From contig JAFXOO010000272.1 in assembly GCA_017528675.1 (NCBI GenBank), positions 1 through 6,256 of the forward strand: a DNA stretch of 6,256 nucleotides, written 5' to 3'. Below, piece by piece: positions 1 to 5,575 of the stretch. Both the position numbers and the translations under genes were made by a program. The notes under the pieces were generated by a model. The model was not told the origin of the DNA. It did not search any database and saw only the letters and a program-made list of their open reading frames with translations. The first letter of the stretch is position 1, and every line of letters starts with the position of its first letter. The DNA comes from Oscillospiraceae bacterium (GTDB lineage Bacteria > Bacillota > Clostridia > Oscillospirales > Ruminococcaceae).

Positions 1-481
1 AGGCATTGGAAATGCCGGAGCCGATTTCATCCTTGTACTTGTAGATGCCGTAGGCTGCGGCACCGAGAGCCATCACAGCACCGCCGATGGCTATACCTAC
101 GCCGCTGCCGTTAAGAGTCTTGGTGACATTCGCTTCTGCATCGCCAAGGACAGCCCGGTAACCATCGCCGGTTATCTTGTTACCGTATGCATCAAAATAA
201 TTGAAAAAAGCGTCATACCATTTGCCGCCTGCGGCTTCCTCCAGCTCGTCCTCGGAGAGCTCACCGCCGTTTGCGAGCTTTTCAAGCTGCTCCTCGGAAA
301 TCTTGCCGTCAGCGACAGCGCCGACCATTTCCTTCATCAGCTCAATTTCGGTCAGGCTCATCACGATGCCCTTGCCGGCAAAGAGCTTCTGCACGGCTTC
401 CTCATTCTCTGCCTCGATGCAGGACTTCACGAATGCCTCATCGGCCATGGCAGCCTTGATCTGTTCCAGTTTCTCGTTCAT
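1..481 (-). CDS. P13: Nif11-like leader precursor, 3' end cut by window edge (family A core)
   Basis: The start (ATG at 479-481) has AAGGAGG (489-495) 7 nt upstream. It can be read for 160 residues before the window ends. The leader (1-86) is typical: MNEKLEQIKAAMADEAFV, GIVMS instead of GIEMS at 38-42, LANGGELSEDELEEAAGG. The core begins KWYDAFFNYFDAYGNK, closely matching P4, then NVTKTL (118-123), a Gly/Ala/Ile hydrophobic helix (about 125-145) with GxxxG at 129-133, and AYGIYKYKDEIGSGISNA, where the sequence stops. By comparison with P1 about 11 residues, probably ending in Arg-Trp, are missing. Its head is P4-like while its tail matches P1. The reading frame is open throughout, so this is an edge truncation. 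The array may well continue beyond the left edge. Confidence 0.92.
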   Translation of the reverse strand, partial: MNEKLEQIKAAMADEAFVKSCIEAENEEAVQKLFAGKGIVMSLTEIELMKEMVGAVADGKISEEQLEKLANGGELSEDELEEAAGGKWYDAFFNYFDAYGNKITGDGYRAVLGDAEANVTKTLNGSGVGIAIGGAVMALGAAAYGIYKYKDEIGSGISNA

Positions 482-497
482 GCGATTTCCTCCTTGT

Positions 498-1013
498 TTA
501 CCAGCGTGTGATGTTGTCCTTCACCCAGCCGTAAGCAGTGCTTGCACCTTCTGCGATATCGTCCTTGAACTTGTAGATGCCGTAAGCCGTTGCGCCGACC
601 ACTGCCACACCGCCGACCACACCGCCAACTAAAGCGCCCACAGCTTTACCGTTCAACGTTTTTGTCAACCCATTCGATATATTGGAATGGATCCATCTTT
701 CGTAATATTCTCTGGTTACTTCATCGCCGTATTGGGCGTATTTGTACAGGTCGAAGCCGCCTGCGACTTCTTCCAGCTCCTCCTCCGAGAGCTTGCCGCC
801 CTCTGCGAGCTTGTTGAGCTGTTCCTCGGAAATCTTGCCGTCAGCCACGGCGCCGATCAGTTCCTTCATCATTTCGATTTCGGTCAGGCTCATCTCGATG
901 CCCTTGCCGGCAAAGAGCTTCTGTACGGCTTCTTCGTTCTCTGCTTCGATGCAGAACTTGACAAACGCCTCGTCAGCCATGACAGCTCTGATCTGTTCTG
1001 TCTTTTCGTTCAT
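498..1013 (-). CDS. P12: Nif11-like leader natural-product precursor, family A core
   Basis: A 171-residue precursor with an 86-residue leader ending EEVAGG and an 85-residue Cys-free core. The leader begins MNEKTEQIRAVMADEAFVKFC, with Phe20 where the other family A leaders have Ser. The core head FDLYKYAQYGDEVTREYYERW is rich in Tyr and Trp and aligns with the FKYTHFK heads of P2 and P3. GLTKTL (115-120) precedes a helix dense in glycine and valine (about 124-145), with overlapping GxxxG at 126-130, 130-134 and 131-135. The tail AYGIYKFKDDIAEG and AYGWVKDNITRW is the family A form with conservative changes. AAAAGGAG (1021-1028) precedes the ATG by 7 nt; the gap from P11 is 21 nt. It is separated from the other intact family A genes by the B and C classes. 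Confidence 0.93.
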   Translation of the reverse strand: MNEKTEQIRAVMADEAFVKFCIEAENEEAVQKLFAGKGIEMSLTEIEMMKELIGAVADGKISEEQLNKLAEGGKLSEEELEEVAGGFDLYKYAQYGDEVTREYYERWIHSNISNGLTKTLNGKAVGALVGGVVGGVAVVGATAYGIYKFKDDIAEGASTAYGWVKDNITRW

Positions 1014-1034
1014 GGTGATTCTCCTTTTCCGGTG

Positions 1035-1565
1035 TTACCAGCGGGTGATAGTGTCCTTGACCCAGTTGTAGCTTGTTACAGCGCCGGTTGTGACACCGCC
1101 GACCACATCTAACCCGCATTCCTGGGCGACGGCAACGGCGCCGACAGCACCAACGACAACGGCGCCCGCAATGCCTGCCTTGGAAAGGCCGGTAAGGGAC
1201 GAGGTGACGTTCTGGTTTGTACCCAGATGCTTCAGTATGTTTGCGTCCCATGCAAGTATGCGGTGACCATTGTCGTAGTAGTGTACGAAATAGTCCAGCA
1301 ATCCCTGTCCGCCTGCCGCCTGCTCCAGCTCGTCCTCGGAGAGCTCGCCTTCCTGCGTGAACGCTCTGAGATCTTCCATGGTGATCTTACTGTCAGCAAC
1401 AGCGCTGACCGTTTCCTTCATCAGCTCGATTTCGGTGAGGCTCATCTCGATGCCCTTTCCGGCAAAGAGCTGCTGCACGGCTTCCTCGTTCTCTGCCTCG
1501 ATGCAGGACTTGACAAACGCCTCATCGGCCATGACAGCTCTGATCTGTTCTGCTCTGTCATTCAT
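1035..1565 (-). CDS. P11: Nif11-like leader natural-product precursor, family B core
   Basis: A 176-residue precursor with the longest core in the window (90 residues). The start MNDRAEQIRA is chosen over an in-frame ATG at 1596-1598 because AGGAGG (1575-1580) lies 9 nt upstream and the leader alignment begins here. Residues 1-86 are a typical leader with a diverged second half (VADSKITMEDLRAFTQEGEL) and the end EQAAGG. The core head is QGLLDYFVHYYDNGHRILAW. It continues with NVTSSL (119-124) and a strongly hydrophobic Ala/Gly/Val helix (about 130-147), then ECGLDVVGGVTTGAVTSYNWVKDTITRW with one Cys at 150. The tail matches P5 and P7. The head has the aromatic pattern of family A, so the class boundary lies just after the hydrophobic helix. 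Confidence 0.93.
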   Translation of the reverse strand: MNDRAEQIRAVMADEAFVKSCIEAENEEAVQQLFAGKGIEMSLTEIELMKETVSAVADSKITMEDLRAFTQEGELSEDELEQAAGGQGLLDYFVHYYDNGHRILAWDANILKHLGTNQNVTSSLTGLSKAGIAGAVVVGAVGAVAVAQECGLDVVGGVTTGAVTSYNWVKDTITRW

Positions 1566-1574
1566 TCTGCGTTT

Positions 1575-1580
1575 CCTCCT
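1575..1580 (-). promoter_or_regulatory. Ribosome binding site of P11
   Basis: AGGAGG in the minus sense lies 9 nt before the ATG at 1563-1565. It supports MNDRAEQI as the start rather than the ATG at 1596-1598, which would add eleven unconserved basic residues (SAAYTRRKRR). Confidence 0.85.
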
Positions 1581-1616
1581 CGTGTAAGCAGCGGACAAAG
1601 TACCGCCATACCGGCG

Positions 1617-2045
1617 TTACCAGCGGGTGATGTTGTTTTCAACCCACTTCCACGAATCGTCCCATGCGCTCTTGACCTTATCAGCGTTCATGGCGCCGTA
1701 GATCGACAGGGCGATGCCGCCTGCCACCAGACCGGTCATGCCGAGCGCCTTCAGGTGCACGGAGAGAGGACAGTCACCGATCATGACGCCGCCTGCTGCC
1801 TGCTCCAGCTCGTCCTCGGAGAGCTCGCCGTCCTTTGCAAGTGCTTCAAGCTGCTCCTTGGTGAGACTGCCGTCTGCCATGCCGGAAACCATCTCTTTGA
1901 ACAGGTCAAGCTCCGCCTGGCTGATCTCAATGCCCTTGCCGGCAAAGAGCTTCTGCACGGCTTCCTCGTTTTCTGCTTCAATGCAGGACTTTACAAATGC
2001 CTCATCGGAAAGGACAGCTTTGAGCTGTTCTGCTTTTTCGTTCAT
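1617..2045 (-). CDS. P10: Nif11-like leader natural-product precursor, family C core
   Basis: A 142-residue precursor, the sister of P9: leader of 86 residues ending EQAAGG, core of 56. The core opens VMIGDCPLSVHLKALGMTGL (Cys at 92), then has a hydrophobic Gly/Ala/Leu stretch to about residue 115 with GxxxG at 105-109. The tail is charged and Trp-rich (W128, W132, W134) and ends WVENNITRW. The upstream leader double glycine is KDG here against KGG in P9, while the terminal one is intact. AAGGAGG (2054-2060) lies 8 nt from the ATG. The gap from P9 is 51 nt and the gap to P11 is also 51 nt, but I see no clear sequence similarity between these two spacers. Confidence 0.93.
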   Translation of the reverse strand: MNEKAEQLKAVLSDEAFVKSCIEAENEEAVQKLFAGKGIEISQAELDLFKEMVSGMADGSLTKEQLEALAKDGELSEDELEQAAGGVMIGDCPLSVHLKALGMTGLVAGGIALSIYGAMNADKVKSAWDDSWKWVENNITRW

Positions 2046-2096
2046 AGATACTTCCTCCTTGTGTGAATCAGATGTGCCGGTCTGTAAGCCATGCTG

Positions 2097-2525
2097 TTAC
2101 CAGCGGGTGATGTTCTCCTTCACCCAGTTGAAGGCTGTTTCGCATCCATCGGAGACCTTTTCAAATTTGACTGCGGCAAGGATTGACAGGCCGATGCCGC
2201 CTGCGATCAGACCGGTGATGCCGAGCGCTTTCAGGTTGTCAGCAAGCGGAAGACCGTTCAGCGTGATGCCGCCTGCTGCCTGCTCCAGCTCGTCCTCGGA
2301 GAGCTCACCGCCCTTTGCAAGGGTTTCAAGCTGCTCCTTGGTGATGCTGCCGTCTGCCATGCCGGAAACCATCTCTTTGAACAGTTCGAGTTCCGTCTGA
2401 CTGATCTCAATGCCCTTGCCGGCAAAGAGCTTCTGCACAGCTTCCTCGTTCTCTGCTTCAATGCAGGACTTTACAAATGCCTCATCGGAAAGGATTGCCT
2501 TCAGTTGCTCGAATTTCTTTTCCAT
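2097..2525 (-). CDS. P9: Nif11-like leader natural-product precursor, family C core
   Basis: A 142-residue precursor: an 86-residue leader ending EQAAGG and a 56-residue core. The start MEKKFEQLKA is preferred over an in-frame ATG at 2574-2576 because AAGGAGG (2536-2542) lies 10 nt upstream and the longer form would run into the P8 coding end. The leader belongs to a sub-lineage with P10: ILSDEAFV instead of AMADEAFV, and GIEISQTELELFKEMVSGMADG. The core is short, with no aromatic head: ITLNGLPLADNLKALGITGL, a Gly/Ile/Leu-rich hydrophobic stretch (about 101-119, GxxxG at 105-109), then a charged segment with one Cys (128) and FNWVKENITRW. P9 and P10 have equal length and share both leader and core signatures, so they are a duplicate pair of their own. 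Confidence 0.93.
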   Translation of the reverse strand: MEKKFEQLKAILSDEAFVKSCIEAENEEAVQKLFAGKGIEISQTELELFKEMVSGMADGSITKEQLETLAKGGELSEDELEQAAGGITLNGLPLADNLKALGITGLIAGGIGLSILAAVKFEKVSDGCETAFNWVKENITRW

Positions 2526-2535
2526 AGGGTTTTCT

Positions 2536-2542
2536 CCTCCTT
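2536..2542 (-). promoter_or_regulatory. Ribosome binding site of P9
   Basis: AAGGAGG in the minus sense lies 10 nt before the ATG at 2523-2525. It supports the start MEKKFEQL over the in-frame ATG at 2574-2576, which lies inside the P8 coding region. Confidence 0.85.
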
Positions 2543-2550
2543 TGATCTGC

Positions 2551-2934
2551 TTACCATCTGCCGGATGCCATCGCACGGCACCATTTATAAGCGCCTACGC
2601 CAACGGTTGCAACCGCAGTCACGGCAAATGTGCATGCCAGTCCGAACTCGATCATGCCGCCGATCTCCGCACCGCTGATGCCGCCTGCAACCAGTTCCAG
2701 TGCATCGTCGTCAAGCTCATCGCTCTGGAGCTTTTCAAGCGTGCTCAGATCGGTCTGTCCGTCAGCGACCTTGCTCAGCAGGGTTCCGGCTGCACGGATT
2801 TCCTCGGCGCTCATTTCAACGCCCTTGTCGGCAAGAAGCTTCTGTACTTCTTCCTCGCTCCCCGCCTCAAGCAGGGTGTTGACGAATGCCTCGTCGGAAA
2901 GGACTGCCTTGAGCTTTTCATTTCTCTCATTCAT
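2551..2934 (-). CDS. P8: divergent short Nif11-like leader precursor
   Basis: A 127-residue precursor with an 85-residue leader ending LELVAGG, one residue shorter than the others. The start MNERNEKLKAVLSDEAFV aligns with P9 and P10, but the leader Cys21 is replaced by Leu (NTLLEAGSEEEV), and the middle section (RAAGTLLSKVADGQTDLSTLEKLQSDELDDDAL) is much altered and lacks the upstream GG. The 42-residue core (ISGAEIGGMIEFGLACTFAV onward) is almost wholly a hydrophobic Gly/Ala/Val helix, followed by YKWCRAMASGRW. It has two Cys, at 101 and 119, the most of any core here, so a disulfide or single crosslink is possible. It is the first gene after the hairpin. AGGAGG (2942-2947) lies 7 nt before the ATG. 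Confidence 0.9.
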   Translation of the reverse strand: MNERNEKLKAVLSDEAFVNTLLEAGSEEEVQKLLADKGVEMSAEEIRAAGTLLSKVADGQTDLSTLEKLQSDELDDDALELVAGGISGAEIGGMIEFGLACTFAVTAVATVGVGAYKWCRAMASGRW

Positions 2935-2941
2935 GGGATTT

Positions 2942-2947
2942 CCTCCT
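2942..2947 (-). promoter_or_regulatory. Ribosome binding site of P8
   Basis: AGGAGG in the minus sense lies 7 nt before the P8 ATG. It sits 12 nt after the foot of the 2959-3011 hairpin, so it stays single-stranded when the hairpin forms. The hairpin as drawn does not hide this site. Confidence 0.85.
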
Positions 2948-2958
2948 GACTATGTGTT

Positions 2959-3011
2959 AAGGCAATACCGCACAGACAAGCCGACAGGCGGGCTTTGTGC
3001 GGTGTTGCCTT
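2959..3011. repeat. Long imperfect hairpin between P7 and P8
   Basis: The left arm 2959-2974 (AAGGCAATACCGCACA) is complementary to the right arm 2996-3011 with one non-Watson-Crick position. A further 5-bp stem (2978-2982 with 2991-2995) continues it after a 3-nt bulge (2975-2977), closing an 8-nt loop. On the plus strand the stem is followed by TGA and seven T (3014-3020), which looks like a rho-independent terminator pointing away from any gene. In the minus-strand transcript of the array the A-run comes first, then the hairpin, then the P8 ribosome binding site 12 nt further on. The lone mismatch is a G-U pair in plus-strand RNA but A-C in the array transcript. It may be a dispersed palindromic repeat, an mRNA-stabilising or processing stem, or an attenuator. 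Confidence 0.75.
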
Positions 3012-3018
3012 GATTTTT

Positions 3019-3540
3019 TTACCAGCGGCTTGTGATCTTTTCCTTGCACCATTCGTAGCCGGACACGGCTCCCTCCTTGATTCCGCCGATCACATCCACG
3101 CCGCTTGCCTGTGCAATGATGCCGCCCACAGTGATGACACCGAGCGCAATGGTGGCATAACCACCGGGAGCCAGCGACCGGGTACCATCGAAAATAGTCG
3201 GATCCGTGAATTGCTTGTCGGCGAGGTAAGCTGCCTTGCTGATCTTGCCTCCGGCACCATTAAAGTAATTGAAGAAGAAATCGCCGCCTGCTGCACCCTC
3301 CAGCATCTCCTCGGTAAGCTCACCGCCGTTTGCGAGGGTATCAAGGTGCTTCTCGGTGATGTCACCGTCGGCAACGCCTTCGATCATTTCCTTCATGATT
3401 TCGATTTCGTTCAGGCTCATCTCGATGCCCATGCCGGCAAAGAGCTGCTGTACGGTTTCTTCATCCTCTGCACTGAGGCAGGCGATGACAAAGTCCGGAT
3501 TTTTCAGGACTGTTTCTAACTGCTTGCGCTTTTCTTCCAT
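3019..3540 (-). CDS. P7: Nif11-like leader natural-product precursor, family B core
   Basis: A 173-residue precursor with a diverged leader (MEEKRKQLETVLKNPDFVIACLSAEDEETV) that still has GIEMS, NGGELTEEML and a final EGAAGG at 81-86. The 87-residue core begins DFFFNYFNGAGG, similar to the KWYDxFFNYF heads of P4 and P13. It continues with DGTRSL (118-123) and a hydrophobic Ile/Ala/Gly segment (about 127-146), then GVDVIGGIKEGAVSGYEWCKEKITSRW. The tail carries one Cys (165) and an inserted Ser before the terminal Arg-Trp. The head therefore resembles family A and the tail is family B, a mosaic. The start has GGAGG only 5 nt upstream, tighter than elsewhere in the array. The gap from P6 is 17 nt. 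Its stop codon is followed in the transcript by a run of A and the long hairpin at 2959-3011. Confidence 0.92.
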   Translation of the reverse strand: MEEKRKQLETVLKNPDFVIACLSAEDEETVQQLFAGMGIEMSLNEIEIMKEMIEGVADGDITEKHLDTLANGGELTEEMLEGAAGGDFFFNYFNGAGGKISKAAYLADKQFTDPTIFDGTRSLAPGGYATIALGVITVGGIIAQASGVDVIGGIKEGAVSGYEWCKEKITSRW

Positions 3541-3557
3541 GATGTCCTCCGTTCTGA

Positions 3558-3929
3558 TTACCAGCGTCTGATCTGGTCGGCTACCGCAGTACTGTGTGTG
3601 CTGCGGCTTTTTGGCTTTTTCTTGCTTGCTACATAAGCGGTCATCGCAAACATACCGAGGATGATTCTGGTGACGCCCGATGCCTCCTCCGGCAGCTTTT
3701 CGGCAAGTTCCTCTGCTTCGAGGAACTTCTCAAGCTGCTCCTGCGATGCCGTGCCGGTTTCCTTGAGGATGAACAGCTCCTTGAGCAGTTCCACATCCGT
3801 CAGCCGCAGATCCAGACCTCTGTCTGCACAGAGCTTCTGGACGGCTTCGGCATTTTCGGCACCGAAACAGGTATGGACGAAATCCTCGTCCCGGAGAAGG
3901 GTGTTGAGCAGTTCGGCCTGTTCGTTCAT
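3558..3929 (-). CDS. P6: divergent Nif11-like precursor lacking the double glycine
   Basis: A 123-residue protein. The start MNEQAELLNT (ATG at 3927-3929) is chosen over an in-frame ATG at 3990-3992 because AGGAGG lies 8 nt upstream, the leader alignment begins here, and the longer form would overlap the end of P5. The leader is recognisable (FVHTCFGAENAEAV, KLCADRGLDL) but much diverged, including KETGTASQEQLEKFLEAEEL. At the expected cleavage site it reads EEASGV, with G85 kept and G86 replaced by Val (codon GTC where GGC is usual). The 38-residue remainder has a short hydrophobic stretch (IILGMFAMTAYVA), a basic run SKKKPKSR, and the end DQIRRW, so the terminal Arg-Trp is retained. It may be a decaying copy, or a leader-like protein that is not cleaved and acts otherwise, for instance in immunity or regulation. 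No frameshift is seen. Confidence 0.85.
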   Translation of the reverse strand: MNEQAELLNTLLRDEDFVHTCFGAENAEAVQKLCADRGLDLRLTDVELLKELFILKETGTASQEQLEKFLEAEELAEKLPEEASGVTRIILGMFAMTAYVASKKKPKSRSTHSTAVADQIRRW

Positions 3930-3937
3930 AGTTGAGT

Positions 3938-3943
3938 CCTCCT
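3938..3943 (-). promoter_or_regulatory. Ribosome binding site of P6
   Basis: AGGAGG in the minus sense lies 8 nt before the ATG at 3927-3929. It fixes the P6 start at MNEQAELL rather than the in-frame ATG 63 nt further upstream, which overlaps the end of P5. Confidence 0.85.
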
Positions 3944-3961
3944 GCGTTATCGGAAATGCGA

Positions 3962-4453
3962 TTACCAGCGGGTGATGTTGTCCTTCACCCACTTATAGCC
4001 GGTCTTGACGCCTCCGGCAACATCGACGCCGATGGCCGTGCCAAAGTGTAACGTTGCCGTTACCGCAGCAGCAATGCCGAATCCTACCTGAAGCAAGGTC
4101 ACGCCGTCTTTTCCGGCAGACATGCTGAGCTTGGCGAACTTGCTCGACAGCGGGTCGCCGCTGCGCAGGTAATCGAGAATGCCGCCCAGGTTGATGCCGC
4201 CTGCGGCTTCGGCAAGCTCGTCCTCGGAAAGCTCACCGCAGTTTGCGAGCTTTTCAAGCTGCTCCTCGGTGATCTGACCGTCTGCAACGGCACAGAGCAT
4301 CTCCTTCATGAGCTCGATTTCTTCCAGGCTCATTTCAATGCCCTTGCCGGCAAAGAGCTTCTGCACGGCTTCTTCATTTTCAGCTTCAATGCAGGAATTG
4401 ACAAACGTCTCATCGGCCATGGCGGCTTTGATCTGTTCGATTTTCTCATTCAT
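3962..4453 (-). CDS. P5: Nif11-like leader natural-product precursor, family B core
   Basis: A 163-residue precursor with a leader of 86 residues and a Cys-free core of 77. The leader has two extra Cys, at 54 (EMLCAVADG) and 72 (LANCGEL); the latter replaces the first Gly of the upstream NGG found in P2-P4. The core head is INLGGILDYLRSGDP. The usual Thr-Lys-Ser-Leu motif is degenerate here (SSKFAKLSM). A hydrophobic segment follows at about 117-141, then GVDVAGGVKTGYKWVKDNITRW. This GxDVxGG tail is shared with P7 and P11 and replaces the AYGIYKYKDEI tail of family A. The gap from P4 is 31 nt and recognisably a diverged copy of the spacers upstream. The gene therefore sits at the edge of the recent duplication block but carries a different core class. 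Confidence 0.92.
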   Translation of the reverse strand: MNEKIEQIKAAMADETFVNSCIEAENEEAVQKLFAGKGIEMSLEEIELMKEMLCAVADGQITEEQLEKLANCGELSEDELAEAAGGINLGGILDYLRSGDPLSSKFAKLSMSAGKDGVTLLQVGFGIAAAVTATLHFGTAIGVDVAGGVKTGYKWVKDNITRW

Positions 4454-4484
4454 TGCAGTACAGCTCCTTTTGTCTGATTATCGC

Positions 4485-4997
4485 TTACCAGCGGGTGATA
4501 TTCTCCTTGACCCAGCCGTAGGCAGTCTTTGCACCGGATGCGATTTCATCCTTGTACTTGTAGATGCCGTAAGCCGCAGCGCCGATTGCTGCCACACCGG
4601 CGACAACAACGCCCCAGCCGGTACCGGTGAGGGATCTGGTAGGATTACTGCCCGCCGTACCAACGACATCCCGATAAACGTCACCATCAATCGGATTACC
4701 GAGTGTGGAAGTATAATTGAAAAACACGTCATACCATTTGCCGCCTGCGGCTTCCTCCAGCTCGTCCTCGGAGAGCTCACCGCCGTTTGCAAGCTTGTCG
4801 AGCTGCTCCTCGGTGATCTGACCGTCAGCAGCGGCGATGACCATTTCCTTCATCAGCTCAATTTCGGTCAGGCTCATTTCAATGCCCTTGTCGGCAAAGA
4901 GCTTCTGCACGGCTTCTTCATTTTCTGCCTCGATGCAGGACTTGACAAATGCCTCATCGGCCATGGCAGCTTTGATCTGTTCGATTTTCTCATTCAT
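4485..4997 (-). CDS. P4: Nif11-like leader natural-product precursor, family A core
   Basis: A 170-residue precursor with a standard 86-residue leader ending EEAAGG and an 84-residue Cys-free core. The head KWYDVFFNY (87-95) is unlike P2 and P3 but matches P13 (KWYDAFFNY), more than 4 kb away. NPTRSL (118-123) precedes the hydrophobic Gly/Ala/Val helix (about 125-145), and the tail is the family A form, AYGIYKYKDEIASG then AYGWVKENITRW. With no Cys in the core, Cys-dependent ring chemistries are not available to it. In the leader, residues 53-56 read VIAA where P2 and P3 have VGAV. The gap from P3 is again 31 nt; the first part matches the other copies and the part next to the start codon differs (GAGAAATACTAAA). 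RBS AAAAGGAG precedes the ATG. Confidence 0.93.
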   Translation of the reverse strand: MNEKIEQIKAAMADEAFVKSCIEAENEEAVQKLFADKGIEMSLTEIELMKEMVIAAADGQITEEQLDKLANGGELSEDELEEAAGGKWYDVFFNYTSTLGNPIDGDVYRDVVGTAGSNPTRSLTGTGWGVVVAGVAAIGAAAYGIYKYKDEIASGAKTAYGWVKENITRW

Positions 4998-5028
4998 TTT
5001 AGTATTTCTCCTTTTGTCAGATTACCGC

Positions 5029-5544
5029 TTACCAGCGGGTGATATTGTCCTTGACCCAGCCATAGGCACTGGAAATGCCGGAGCCGATTTCATCCTTGTA
5101 CTTGTAAATGCCGTAGGCTGCGGCACCGATTGCTGCCACACCGGCGGCAACACCGCCGATCACAACGCCCCAGCCGGCACCGGACAGCGATTTTGTTAAA
5201 TTTTGCGTTAAACCGCCGTTGACAAACATGTTGTAATCTTCCTTGCATATTACATCTTTAAAATGGGTGTATTTGAACATGTTGAAGCCGCCTGCGGCTT
5301 CCTCCAGCTCGTCCTCGGAGAGCTCGCCGCCGTTTGCAAGCTTGTCGAGCTGCTCCTCGGAGATTTCGCCCTCAGCAACGGCGCCGACCATTTCCTTCAT
5401 CAGCTCAATTTCGGTCAGGCTCATTTCAATGCCCTTGTCCGCAAAGAGCTTCTGCACGGCTTCTTCATTTTCTGCCTCGATGCAGGACTTCACAAACGCC
5501 TCATCGGCCATGGCAGCTTTGATCTGTTCGGTTTTCTCATTCAT
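5029..5544 (-). CDS. P3: Nif11-like leader natural-product precursor, family A core
   Basis: A 171-residue precursor with an 86-residue leader ending EEAAGG and an 85-residue core. The core head (87-104) is nearly the same as in P2 (FKYTHFKDVICKEDY), but residues 105-116 differ completely (NMFVNGGLTQNL against EEYLSHGFKG in P2). The sequence becomes near-identical again from TKSL (117-120) through the hydrophobic helix (about 123-146) to WVKDNITRW. Variation is thus concentrated in one short loop before the membrane-like helix. The start is preceded by AAAAGGAG (5555-5562) at 10 nt, and the 31-nt gap from P2 is nearly identical in sequence to the P1-P2 gap. There is one Cys in the leader (21) and one in the core (101). 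Precursor identity is well supported, but the mature product is unknown. Confidence 0.93.
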   Translation of the reverse strand: MNEKTEQIKAAMADEAFVKSCIEAENEEAVQKLFADKGIEMSLTEIELMKEMVGAVAEGEISEEQLDKLANGGELSEDELEEAAGGFNMFKYTHFKDVICKEDYNMFVNGGLTQNLTKSLSGAGWGVVIGGVAAGVAAIGAAAYGIYKYKDEIGSGISSAYGWVKDNITRW

Positions 5545-5575
5545 TGCGATACAGCTCCTTTTGTCAGATTACCGC

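Noticed and set aside
1566..2096. Regulatory structure in the 51-nt gaps P9-P10 and P10-P11
   Set aside because: The gaps are equal in length but I find only 4-bp stems and no convincing sequence similarity between them.
1227..2400. Long plus-strand open frames (1227-2066, 1714-2400 and similar ones over each gene), with Ser-rich or Cys/Leu-rich translations
   Set aside because: They are antisense to the precursors, repeat with the same period as the leaders, start at arbitrary points, lack ribosome binding sites and run across several minus-strand genes. They reflect the biased codons of the leader read backwards.
2940..2985. Internal promoter upstream of P8
   Set aside because: I looked for -35/-10 hexamers in the minus sense of the gap; only a poor TTGTCT with a badly spaced CATAGT is present and it lies inside the hairpin.
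2959..3020. Rho-independent terminator for the array at the P7-P8 gap
   Set aside because: The T-run follows the stem only on the plus strand. In the array's own transcript the stem is followed by TAACACATAG, with no U-run, so a standard terminator reading is not supported.
3558..3992. N-terminally extended forms of P6 (from 3992), P9 (from 2576) and P11 (from 1598)
   Set aside because: The extensions overlap the preceding gene or add unconserved residues, and the internal ATGs have well-placed AGGAGG sites and align with all other leaders.
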